Assembly (NCBI GenBank): GCA_023245385.1
Contig: JAHFKM010000044.1
Coordinates: forward strand, 1-7,125
From: an archaeon
GTDB lineage: Archaea > Nanobdellota > Nanobdellia > SCGC-AAA011-G17 > GW2011-AR18
Length of the DNA stretch: 7,125 nucleotides
Reading direction: 5' to 3'
Shown here: positions 1-3,948 of the stretch, one piece after another
Numbering within the stretch: position 1 is the first letter of the stretch
How the letters are laid out: every line of letters begins with the position of its first letter
The notes under the pieces: generated by a model
The model's database searches: none
Told to the model about the DNA's origin: nothing
What the model saw: only the letters and a program-made list of their open reading frames with translations
Program-made: the position numbers and the translations under genes

Positions 1-3
1 AAG

Positions 4-33
4 GGGGCGTCAAGGACGTCTAATTTTTTTATT
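4..33 (+). repeat. Direct repeat copy 1 (hairpin plus T-run)
   Basis: This 30-base element recurs at 745-774 with 29 of 30 bases identical; the only difference is C17 versus T758. On the plus strand, bases 6-11 (GGCGTC) can pair with 15-20 (GACGTC) around the loop AAG, with one G-U pair, and seven T follow at 24-30. This resembles an intrinsic terminator for plus-strand transcription, but no plus-strand gene is visible beside it. It lies 19 bases beyond the stop codon of the VapC gene and bounds the toxin-antitoxin module on its 3' side. Confidence 0.8.
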
Positions 34-52
34 TTTTATTTTAGACTTTATT

Positions 53-460
53 TCAATTTTTTCCCAGAACTTCAAGATTTTTGATTTCCCTGAATGTTTT
101 ATCAAATGTTGCGATTTTATTTGAGTTGATGAGTTGGAGTAAAATGAGGTTGCTACAGTCTGTGAAGCTTAAATTTTGTTTAATCTGAGTAAACAGCTTC
201 CATGTCTCCTCAAAAAGGTGGGTGTCCAGATTAATGAGGGGAACGCTTTGGAGGAGGTGGTGTCCTAATAGTTTCGCTCGCTCTTTGCCTGCTTTGCGCA
301 TGGTGACTGCTACAATTTCGTCAAAAATGTGATCTGAAATAAAATATTTTCCATAAATTTCTTTTTCTATTTCTGGCCAGAGTGTTTTTGCAGCAGGGTG
401 GTGAACGTCTCTTTCGTTGTTTAGTGCGATGAGGAAAGAAGTGTCTAGGAGGATTGCCAT
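53..460 (-). CDS. vapC: VapC-type PIN-domain toxin RNase
   Basis: This 135-residue protein has the usual length of a VapC toxin and covers one PIN domain. The expected acidic metal-binding residues are present: D6 in LLDTSFLIAL, E48 in FDEIVA, D101 in SFTDC and D120 in ATFDKTF. PIN toxins of this family cleave RNA, often tRNA or rRNA, in a Mg2+-dependent way and are inhibited by a partner antitoxin. The ATG overlaps the end of the upstream antitoxin gene by 16 bases, which suggests translational coupling and joint transcription. All four key residues are intact, so the toxin is probably active. The RNA target cannot be read from the sequence. Confidence 0.93.
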   Translation of the reverse strand: MAILLDTSFLIALNNERDVHHPAAKTLWPEIEKEIYGKYFISDHIFDEIVAVTMRKAGKERAKLLGHHLLQSVPLINLDTHLFEETWKLFTQIKQNLSFTDCSNLILLQLINSNKIATFDKTFREIKNLEVLGKN

Positions 461-696
461 GAATTTCCGTAGAGTATTTCATCTATTTCTTCGCTTGTGT
501 GTTCTGTTCCGGGTCCCCAGTCGGTAGGTTTTAGTTCCGAGAGTTTTCCTTTTGTCTTTCTTAAACTTGAAAGCCAGGTTTCTATAGCAATATTTAATGC
601 AGCACCAACAGTGAGTTTGCTTTTTATTGCAGCTGCTTTTAATTCTTGGAATGTTTTTTGATCGACTTCTTTTACAGTTATTTGTGTTGTTTTCAT
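445..696 (-). CDS. vapB: VapB-type antitoxin (ribbon-helix-helix-like)
   Basis: This 83-residue protein is encoded directly upstream of the PIN toxin, in the antitoxin-first order of vapBC operons. The N-terminus (MKTTQITVKEVD) looks like a DNA-binding beta strand, followed by two helices (about 13-27 and 32-47), consistent with a ribbon-helix-helix fold. The charged, flexible C-terminus (about 50-83, ending SEEIDEILYG region) would be the toxin-neutralising segment. The ATG at 694-696 is chosen over an upstream TTG at 703-705 because a TATA box at 719-726 lies about 26 bases before the ATG, predicting a leaderless mRNA. As in other vapBC operons, the antitoxin probably binds its own promoter. 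The family assignment rests on context and predicted fold more than on a diagnostic motif. Confidence 0.85.
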   Translation of the reverse strand: MKTTQITVKEVDQKTFQELKAAAIKSKLTVGAALNIAIETWLSSLRKTKGKLSELKPTDWGPGTEHTSEEIDEILYGNSWQSS

Positions 697-700
697 AAAG

Positions 701-720
701 TACAACTAGTTAAACTTGTA
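701..720 (-). promoter_or_regulatory. Candidate VapB operator
   Basis: TACAA (701-705) and TTGTA (716-720) form a perfect 5-base inverted repeat, and inside it is the 8-base palindrome AACTAGTT (704-711). The element lies between the TATA box and the vapB start codon, where bound antitoxin would block transcription. Its role as an operator is inferred from position and symmetry. Confidence 0.45.
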
Positions 721-726
721 TATAAA
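719..726 (-). promoter_or_regulatory. TATA box of the vapBC operon
   Basis: Read on the minus strand this is TTTATATA, an ideal archaeal TATA box. Its centre is about 26 bases from the A of the vapB ATG, so transcription should start at or next to the start codon. Confidence 0.75.
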
Positions 727-744
727 TATGTTGGGTTAATAGTT

Positions 745-774
745 GGGGCGTCAAGGATGTCTAATTTTTTTATT
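745..774 (+). repeat. Direct repeat copy 2 (hairpin plus T-run)
   Basis: This is the second copy of the element at 4-33, offset by exactly 741 bases. The single change turns a G-C pair of the stem into G-U in plus-strand RNA (G750 with T758), so the hairpin 747-752/756-761 with loop AAG is kept on that strand. In minus-strand RNA the same positions would be A-C mismatches. Seven T follow at 765-771. It lies upstream of the vapBC promoter and ends at the stop codon (775-777) of the next minus-strand frame. Confidence 0.8.
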
Positions 775-1008
775 CTATCTGCCTTCGATGTAACAAGCAT
801 CTCGTTCTATAAATTTGTTTGGGGGTGTTAGTGAGGAAGTAACAATACTTACGCAGCCGCTAACAACAGTATCGCTGTTTAGATGAAGTTCTGCTCCAAA
901 GATTAAGGTTTTATTTGCAGGAAATTTTTCTTTTATCATTTCGGAAACTTCAGACCACGACCATTCTTGAGAAGAGTAAGGGTCGAACACTCTTTTTCTC
1001 GACGCCAT
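775..1008 (-). CDS. Hypothetical protein, possibly N-terminally truncated
   Basis: I do not recognise this 77-residue protein. The ATG at 1006-1008 has a weak Shine-Dalgarno-like GAGG 8 bases upstream on the minus strand. The same frame stays open for 43 further codons upstream, to a stop at 1138-1140, with no ATG, GTG or TTG. The upstream translation (containing WKGRIFLTKFVF and SGNSHRVDEEYR) looks as protein-like as the annotated part. A TATA-like TTTATAGA at 1129-1136 would start transcription near 1106, inside this open stretch. Either the gene starts at 1008 with a leader of about 100 bases, or it uses a non-standard start, or it is a decayed remnant missing its 5' end. No membrane segments are seen. 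The hydrophobic stretch TLIFGAEL near residues 34-41 and the Ser/Thr/Pro-rich segment near 57-63 are the only notable features. Confidence 0.45.
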   Translation of the reverse strand: MASRKRVFDPYSSQEWSWSEVSEMIKEKFPANKTLIFGAELHLNSDTVVSGCVSIVTSSLTPPNKFIERDACYIEGR

Positions 1009-1128
1009 GCGATATTCCTCATCTACCCGATGACTATTTCCTGAAAAGACAAATTTGGTTAAGAAGATTCTTCCTTTCCAATAATTGTTTTTCAGGCGAG
1101 CGATGCGAGAAGTTGTTTTGAAGTAAAT

Positions 1129-1136
1129 TCTATAAA
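1129..1136 (-). promoter_or_regulatory. Possible TATA box upstream of the hypothetical frame
   Basis: The minus strand reads TTTATAGA, close to the archaeal consensus. It predicts a transcript start near 1106, about 98 bases before the ATG at 1008. The spacing fits no start codon well, so this call is weak. Confidence 0.35.
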
Positions 1137-1191
1137 TCTATCGTTACATAAAATTTATTCAACCAGAGAATCTAAATAGTGTGCTTCAATT

Positions 1192-1701
1192 TTATCTTTT
1201 TTTATTTTCAAAACGGTCAACTTCATCTAAAAGAAATTGGAAGACTTCTGCGCTGAGGAAATATCCTTCTCGGCTTAGTGTGGCTAAAGAATTTTTAAAT
1301 TCTGTTTTTGTGATAAAATTGTTTTTCGTGCAGTGGAGAAGAAAGGCGGTTGTTCTGATTGGTTGTAAGTTTAGGAGTTTGCAGAGTTCGTAGGCTTCTT
1401 TGTCATCTATGAGGATTTCTTTTGTTTTGGTCTTTAAGCAGAGGTTGATTGCTTTTGCTTCTCCGATGTGAAGAAAGCGTAGCTCTTGATGGAGCAGTCC
1501 TGCGTCTTTAATTTTGATAAGTTTTTTGTTGATAAATTCTTCAATAAGAACAACTTCGTGTTTATTCATTTTCTTTCCTTCGATAACTACTTCGGAATAA
1601 ACTTCTTTTGGGATGAGAATTTTTTTGTACGTTTTAAAGACGAGATCGAGTTTGTTCAGTTTAGCAAGGTAGATCAGTGGGGTGGAATTACTGATGATCA
1701 T
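1192..1701 (-). CDS. DUF3368 PIN-like toxin
   Basis: This 169-residue protein matches the DUF3368 family of PIN-like proteins, the usual partners of UPF0175 antitoxins. The N-terminal strand reads IISNSTPLIYLAKL, with Asn5 at the position of the first PIN aspartate; Asn there is common in this family. Other landmarks are PKEVYSEVV (E37), GEAKAI (E81) and LIDDKEA (D99, D100), followed by the helical C-terminal part with LSREGYFLS. The function is inferred to be nuclease toxin activity. Its start codon overlaps the antitoxin stop as ATGA (1698-1701), so translation is probably coupled. The family and the gene pairing are clear, but catalytic activity is less certain than for the VapC at 53-460. 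Confidence 0.9.
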   Translation of the reverse strand: MIISNSTPLIYLAKLNKLDLVFKTYKKILIPKEVYSEVVIEGKKMNKHEVVLIEEFINKKLIKIKDAGLLHQELRFLHIGEAKAINLCLKTKTKEILIDDKEAYELCKLLNLQPIRTTAFLLHCTKNNFITKTEFKNSLATLSREGYFLSAEVFQFLLDEVDRFENKKR

Positions 1702-2003
1702 TGTCCGAAAGCTTGTCTGATATCTTCTTTAGCATCTTCAAGAGTGTAATGCAGGGGGATTTTATGTTTTTTTACTTCTTCAAGAAACTGCCAGAGATTT
1801 ATTTGTGCAAGTTCTGAGGCTTTCCAGAGTGTTATTTTTCCTTTACGATAAAGGTCGAGTGCAAGATCCAGTTTGAGATCTGCAAGACCTTTGGTAATAA
1901 GCTCTCTTAGAAGGGCGGTCTTTCCGATATTTTTTTCTTTAGCGAGTTTCATGATCTCTCTGGAGATGTTTTCTTCAATTCTTGTTGAGACGAGTTGGGA
2001 CAT
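1698..2003 (-). CDS. UPF0175 family antitoxin
   Basis: This 101-residue protein fits the UPF0175 (COG2886) antitoxins. It has an N-terminal strand (VSTRIEE), a helix-turn-helix-like region (NISREIMKLAKEKNIGKTALLRELI, about residues 13-37), the family segment ALDLYRKGKITLWKASELA (49-67), and a C-terminal tail PLHYTLEDAKEDI. The ATG at 2001-2003 is preferred to an ATG at 2021 and a GTG at 2039. The family sequence begins there, the TATA box at 2041-2048 predicts a transcript start near 2018, and the short leader contains AAAGGT about 5 bases before the ATG. It forms an operon with the DUF3368 toxin through an ATGA overlap and probably represses its own promoter through two palindromes at 2013-2040. 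Confidence 0.9.
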   Translation of the reverse strand: MSQLVSTRIEENISREIMKLAKEKNIGKTALLRELITKGLADLKLDLALDLYRKGKITLWKASELAQINLWQFLEEVKKHKIPLHYTLEDAKEDIRQAFGQ

Positions 2004-2012
2004 GAGTACCTT

Positions 2013-2040
2013 TGTATACATCTGATGGTAGTTGTGCACA
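2013..2040 (-). promoter_or_regulatory. Paired palindromic operator of the UPF0175/DUF3368 module
   Basis: Two perfect 8-base palindromes of the form TGTRYACA, TGTATACA (2013-2020) and TGTGCACA (2033-2040), start exactly 20 bases apart, about two helical turns. They lie between the TATA box and the antitoxin start. This is the arrangement expected for two antitoxin dimers bound to one DNA face. Operator function is inferred. Confidence 0.55.
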
Positions 2041-2048
2041 TATTTAAG
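2041..2048 (-). promoter_or_regulatory. TATA box of the UPF0175/DUF3368 operon
   Basis: The minus strand reads CTTAAATA. Its centre is about 26 bases upstream of position 2018, giving a leader of about 15 bases before the ATG at 2003. Confidence 0.55.
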
Positions 2049-2059
2049 TTCTCCGTTTT

Positions 2060-2065
2060 AAAAAA
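2060..2065 (-). terminator. T-run, candidate terminator after carS
   Basis: On the minus strand this is six T (CTCTTTTTTAAAA context), about 55 bases beyond the carS stop and just before the promoter of the next module. Archaeal termination often needs only a T-rich tract. No hairpin is evident. Confidence 0.3.
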
Positions 2066-2075
2066 GAGTTTAGGA

Positions 2076-2092
2076 TCAAGGACGTTTTTATT
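2076..2092 (+). repeat. Degenerate third copy of the direct repeat
   Basis: Ten consecutive bases (TCAAGGACGT, 2076-2085) match the core of the 4-33 element and are followed by TTTTATT, as in the 3' half of that element. The hairpin arm upstream of the core is not preserved and the CTAAT spacer is missing. The orientation matches the other two copies. The match is short enough that chance is possible. Confidence 0.4.
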
Positions 2093-2118
2093 TAATGTGG
2101 ATCAGCTGTTCTAGGTTT

Positions 2119-2667
2119 TTACCATTTTTCTTTCTCGATCTTTAGGGAGTATCCGATCCATTTAATTAAAATATGACAGAAGAAACTTATGAGTAAAGCA
2201 ATTAAAAAATATTCAAAACTAATTTTGTAAAGCGGTAGGAGGAAAAGTATTGCTCCGAGTGGTGCGACGATTTGGTCGAAGGGTATGAAGCTTGCTCCTG
2301 GTGGGATTTTGAATCTTCTTTTGAGAAAGCTTCCGAAAGTATCTCCGATTATGACGCCGAGTCCGGTGAGAAAGCCGTAAGCGAGAACATTGATTGTTTG
2401 GAAGTTAACGAGGCTGAGTTCTTTAAAGAAGGAAGTGTTTGAAAGAAAGAATTGGAGGTACGCGCCGAGTATTCCACCGATGATTCCAAAGAGCAGTCCT
2501 CTCCATGTTTTATGATCTCCAAAAATTCTTTCTCCAAGGAAGGTCTTGTTGAAGTCGAGTGGTTTGGCGAGAGAAGAGAAGTATTTCTTCACAAGAACTG
2601 GGGACATGTTCGCGAAGGCGATTGGAACAAGGAAGTAAATGATTTGAAGTATTGTTTCAAAATCCAT
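2119..2667 (-). CDS. carS: CDP-archaeol synthase
   Basis: CarS transfers CMP from CTP to 2,3-di-O-geranylgeranylglyceryl phosphate, giving CDP-archaeol, the branch point for archaeal polar lipids. This 182-residue integral membrane protein has the normal family length. Family landmarks are FANMSPVL (18-25), PLDFNKTFLGERIFGDHKTWRG (36-57, with the conserved GDHKTWRG), and the signature GDTFGSFLKRRFKIPPG (108-124) followed by D131-Q132. About five membrane helices are visible near 5-25, 58-75, 93-108, 134-147 and 152-168. The ATG at 2665-2667 is supported by a TATA-like element near 2689-2697, about 26 bases upstream, that overlaps the end of the preceding winged-helix gene. CarS is therefore likely to be transcribed separately as a leaderless mRNA, although read-through from upstream is possible. 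Confidence 0.96.
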   Translation of the reverse strand: MDFETILQIIYFLVPIAFANMSPVLVKKYFSSLAKPLDFNKTFLGERIFGDHKTWRGLLFGIIGGILGAYLQFFLSNTSFFKELSLVNFQTINVLAYGFLTGLGVIIGDTFGSFLKRRFKIPPGASFIPFDQIVAPLGAILFLLPLYKISFEYFLIALLISFFCHILIKWIGYSLKIEKEKW

Positions 2668-2677
2668 ACTTATTCAG

Positions 2678-2683
2678 AAAAAA
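2678..2683 (-). terminator. T-run, candidate terminator after the winged-helix gene
   Basis: Six T on the minus strand lie 10 bases beyond the stop of the winged-helix gene. They sit between the carS TATA element and the carS ATG, so one short stretch may both end one transcript and start another. Confidence 0.3.
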
Positions 2684-2688
2684 GCTTA

Positions 2689-2697
2689 CTTATTAAT
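2689..2697 (-). promoter_or_regulatory. TATA-like element of carS
   Basis: The minus strand here lies in the AT-rich stretch TTAAATTAATAAG, centred about 26 bases before the carS ATG. It overlaps the last codons of the winged-helix gene (stop at 2693-2695). The core box is not sharply defined. Confidence 0.5.
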
Positions 2698-2971
2698 TTA
2701 ACCCGTAAGATTCTAAGAACGCTTTAATGCTGTCATAATCTTTGAGGTAGCTAAATCCTTTTTCAGTAAGGCGGTAATGTTTTTTTCTGTCATTGGTAGT
2801 TATTTCTTCAATAAATTTTCCTTTAATTAATTCTGTTAAGTATTCAGTAAGCATTTGGTGGGAGAGATTAGATTTATACAAAATGTGTGTGGGTTTGGTG
2901 TGTTCTCCTTTTTCTTGAAGGGTTTTAAGAATTGAGTGGATGATTTCGAGTTTGTCTCTTTTTTTATTCAT
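2693..2971 (-). CDS. Archaeal winged-helix transcriptional regulator (PF14947-like)
   Basis: This 92-residue protein resembles the archaeal single-domain winged-helix family PF14947. Its features are an N-terminal helix (RDKLEIIHSILKTL), the characteristic HTKPTHILYKSNLSHQMLTEYL (about residues 24-45), a recognition region with ELIKGKFIEEI, a wing ending KKHYRLTEKG, and a C-terminal helix (YDSIKAFLESYG). The ATG at 2969-2971 is chosen because it forms an ATGA overlap with the upstream gene and begins the domain. A longer frame reaching 3085 gives an Arg/His/Leu-rich extension that is only a shadow of the membrane gene. Co-translation with the membrane protein suggests that the two work together, for instance as membrane input and transcriptional output. 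A likely target is the inverted repeat at 3673-3683. These roles are inferred. Confidence 0.85.
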   Translation of the reverse strand: MNKKRDKLEIIHSILKTLQEKGEHTKPTHILYKSNLSHQMLTEYLTELIKGKFIEEITTNDRKKHYRLTEKGFSYLKDYDSIKAFLESYGLN

Positions 2972-3630
2972 TTTTTCCTCAGCAAGCGATAGTTCCAGAA
3001 GATGAGGATGAAGGCGATGAGTTCGAGGAGTTTTCCGGTGACGTAGAAGAGGGGAGAGTAGGAGGTAAAGAGAAATCCGATCCATCCTAGTGTCAGGATG
3101 AGGAAGGAGATTGCGATGAGGAGTGTGTTTTTTTGTTTTTTCTTGAAGGCGTTGTCCATGAAGTGCCAGGTAATTAAGGTGAAGTAGAGTGCGGAGAGAA
3201 TGAAGAAGGTGGAGATTCTGTTTCTGCTTAAGAGGATAGCGGTGAGTGATCCTCCGAGAAGAAGGTAGAGTATTTTTGGTTCTCGTGATTGAAGTGTGGT
3301 GTAAACAAGGATGGAAAGTCCTAAGAGCATGAAGAAGAGGTGTGCGGAAATTCCGATAAAGCTGATAAAGTTAAGATGTTCGAGTGCGAGGTAGCCGCAG
3401 ATGCCGTTGCCAATATGAGTAAAAATATATCCGTTGATAAGTGTTTGGGAGAGGTAGGAAAGTCCGATGAAAAAGAAAGAGATACTAAATGTTTTGACAT
3501 TGCTTTGTTCTATTTTGCGGTAGATAGTGAAAGCGAACGCGGAGATGAGGAATGCGACGCAGAGGAAGAGGAAGTCAAAGAGAATGTCCCACTTAAAGAA
3601 CCAGGGTGGTGTTAAACATGCGTAATACAT
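2968..3630 (-). CDS. Seven-helix membrane protein of unknown function
   Basis: This 220-residue protein is almost entirely membrane-embedded. Hydrophobic segments lie near 15-37, 47-69, 89-111, 117-135, 139-157, 167-189 and 193-214, with short loops. Basic residues follow TM1 (YRKIEQ), TM5 (FKKKQK) and TM7 (YRLLRKK), which would place those loops inside by the positive-inside rule. No catalytic motif or signal peptide is visible. The ATG at 3628-3630 has a TATA box (3652-3659) about 26 bases upstream, predicting a leaderless transcript. The stop overlaps the start of the winged-helix gene by four bases, so the two are one operon. The protein could be a sensor or anchor for that regulator, but no family-level function is recognised. 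Confidence 0.85.
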   Translation of the reverse strand: MYYACLTPPWFFKWDILFDFLFLCVAFLISAFAFTIYRKIEQSNVKTFSISFFFIGLSYLSQTLINGYIFTHIGNGICGYLALEHLNFISFIGISAHLFFMLLGLSILVYTTLQSREPKILYLLLGGSLTAILLSRNRISTFFILSALYFTLITWHFMDNAFKKKQKNTLLIAISFLILTLGWIGFLFTSYSPLFYVTGKLLELIAFILIFWNYRLLRKK

Positions 3631-3651
3631 AGTAATAGTTTTGTGAGTTTG

Positions 3652-3659
3652 TTTAAAAA
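3652..3659 (-). promoter_or_regulatory. TATA box of the membrane protein/winged-helix operon
   Basis: The minus strand reads TTTTTAAA, centred about 26 bases from the ATG at 3630, which fits a leaderless transcript. Confidence 0.6.
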
Positions 3660-3672
3660 GTTTATGCAGGTA

Positions 3673-3683
3673 AAATCTGATTT
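3673..3683. promoter_or_regulatory. Inverted repeat midway between divergent TATA boxes
   Basis: AAATC-T-GATTT is a perfect 5-base inverted repeat with a 1-base centre. Its centre (3678) is about 22 bases from both the minus TATA box (3652-3659) and the plus TATA box (3696-3703). The symmetric placement suggests a shared operator, perhaps for the winged-helix protein at 2693-2971. Binding is inferred. Confidence 0.4.
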
Positions 3684-3695
3684 GTCTTTAATATC

Positions 3696-3703
3696 TTATT
3701 TAA
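3696..3703 (+). promoter_or_regulatory. TATA box of the divergent small-ORF unit
   Basis: TTATTTAA centred near 3699.5 lies about 29 bases before the ATG at 3729. This agrees with the spacing seen at the other promoters of the window. Confidence 0.5.
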
Positions 3704-3728
3704 AGTTCTTTAAAAGAAAGAGAGGGTA

Positions 3729-3815
3729 ATGATAGCTTTGGAAGAAGAGTTTGATGATTGGAGTGTCTTGATGTGGGAGTGGTGGGATGAGATCTCAGGA
3801 AAAAAGAGGAGGTAG
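3729..3815 (+). CDS. Small acidic, tryptophan-rich ORF (28 residues)
   Basis: This reading frame (MIALEEEFDDWSVLMWEWWD and a short basic end GKKRR region) has four Trp in 28 residues and a sharply acidic N-terminal half. It starts about 29 bases after a TATA box, as expected for a nearly leaderless archaeal gene. Near its end, the sequence A AAA AAG (3800-3806) in the reading frame is a classical minus-1 slippery heptamer. A shift there would replace the last two residues with an 18-residue extension (EEVGGVKWLQFLFKREIV) ending at 3862, for 44 residues in total. The gene may instead carry a homopolymer indel. I do not recognise it and cannot exclude that it is non-coding. Confidence 0.4.
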   Translation: MIALEEEFDDWSVLMWEWWDEISGKKRR

Positions 3816-3825
3816 GAGGTGTAAA

Positions 3826-3948
3826 GTGGTTACAGTTCTTATTCAAGAGGGAAATAGTGTGACAATTATTGGTTCAAAGGGGAAGATGACTGTGGATCTT
3901 GAGAAGATGTTATGTTCAGAGCCTGTTTTTTGTTTTTTAATTTTTTAG
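3826..3948 (+). CDS. Small ORF with a perfect Shine-Dalgarno sequence (40 residues)
   Basis: The GTG at 3826 is preceded at 3815-3821 by GGAGGTG, fully complementary to the archaeal 16S 3' end, with a 4-base spacer. This is the strongest ribosome binding site in the window and lies 10 bases after the preceding small ORF. The product begins VVTVLIQEGNSVTIIGSKGK and continues with a short helix-like MTVDLEKML. The frame can also be extended upstream to an ATG at 3787, overlapping the other small ORF. The last 83 bases run antisense to the 3' end of the glycosyltransferase gene, so the two units converge and overlap. No family is recognised. Confidence 0.4.
   Translation: MVTVLIQEGNSVTIIGSKGKMTVDLEKMLCSEPVFCFLIF

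Noticed and set aside
18..46. GTCTAA (18-23) and TTAGAC (41-46) as an integron attC-like site with RYYYAA/TTRRRY ends
   Set aside because: The bases between are only a T/A run with no second pair of inner boxes, the terminal C/G of the core sites is missing, and copy 2 of the repeat lacks the TTAGAC arm.
646..831. Plus-strand frame of 61 codons across the vapB start and repeat
   Set aside because: It is Phe/Tyr/Ser-rich, spans the minus-strand vapB promoter and the repeat, and has no promoter of its own.
915..1121. Plus-strand frame of 68 codons opposite the hypothetical gene
   Set aside because: There is no TATA box or ribosome binding site at its start and the composition is typical of a complementary-strand shadow. 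The minus frame is longer and open throughout.
1486..1749. Plus-strand frame of 87 codons opposite the DUF3368 toxin
   Set aside because: It is a Phe/Asn/Asp-rich shadow of a clear toxin gene.
2452..2727. Plus-strand frame of 91 codons within carS
   Set aside because: It overlaps the strongly conserved CarS signature on the other strand and has no promoter.
2972..3085. 38-residue N-terminal extension of the winged-helix protein
   Set aside because: The extension is an Arg/His/Leu-rich frame shadow of the membrane gene. The ATGA overlap and domain start support 2971.
3340..3615. Plus-strand acidic frame of 91 codons opposite the membrane protein
   Set aside because: Glu/Asp/Val-rich frames are the expected complement of a membrane-protein gene.
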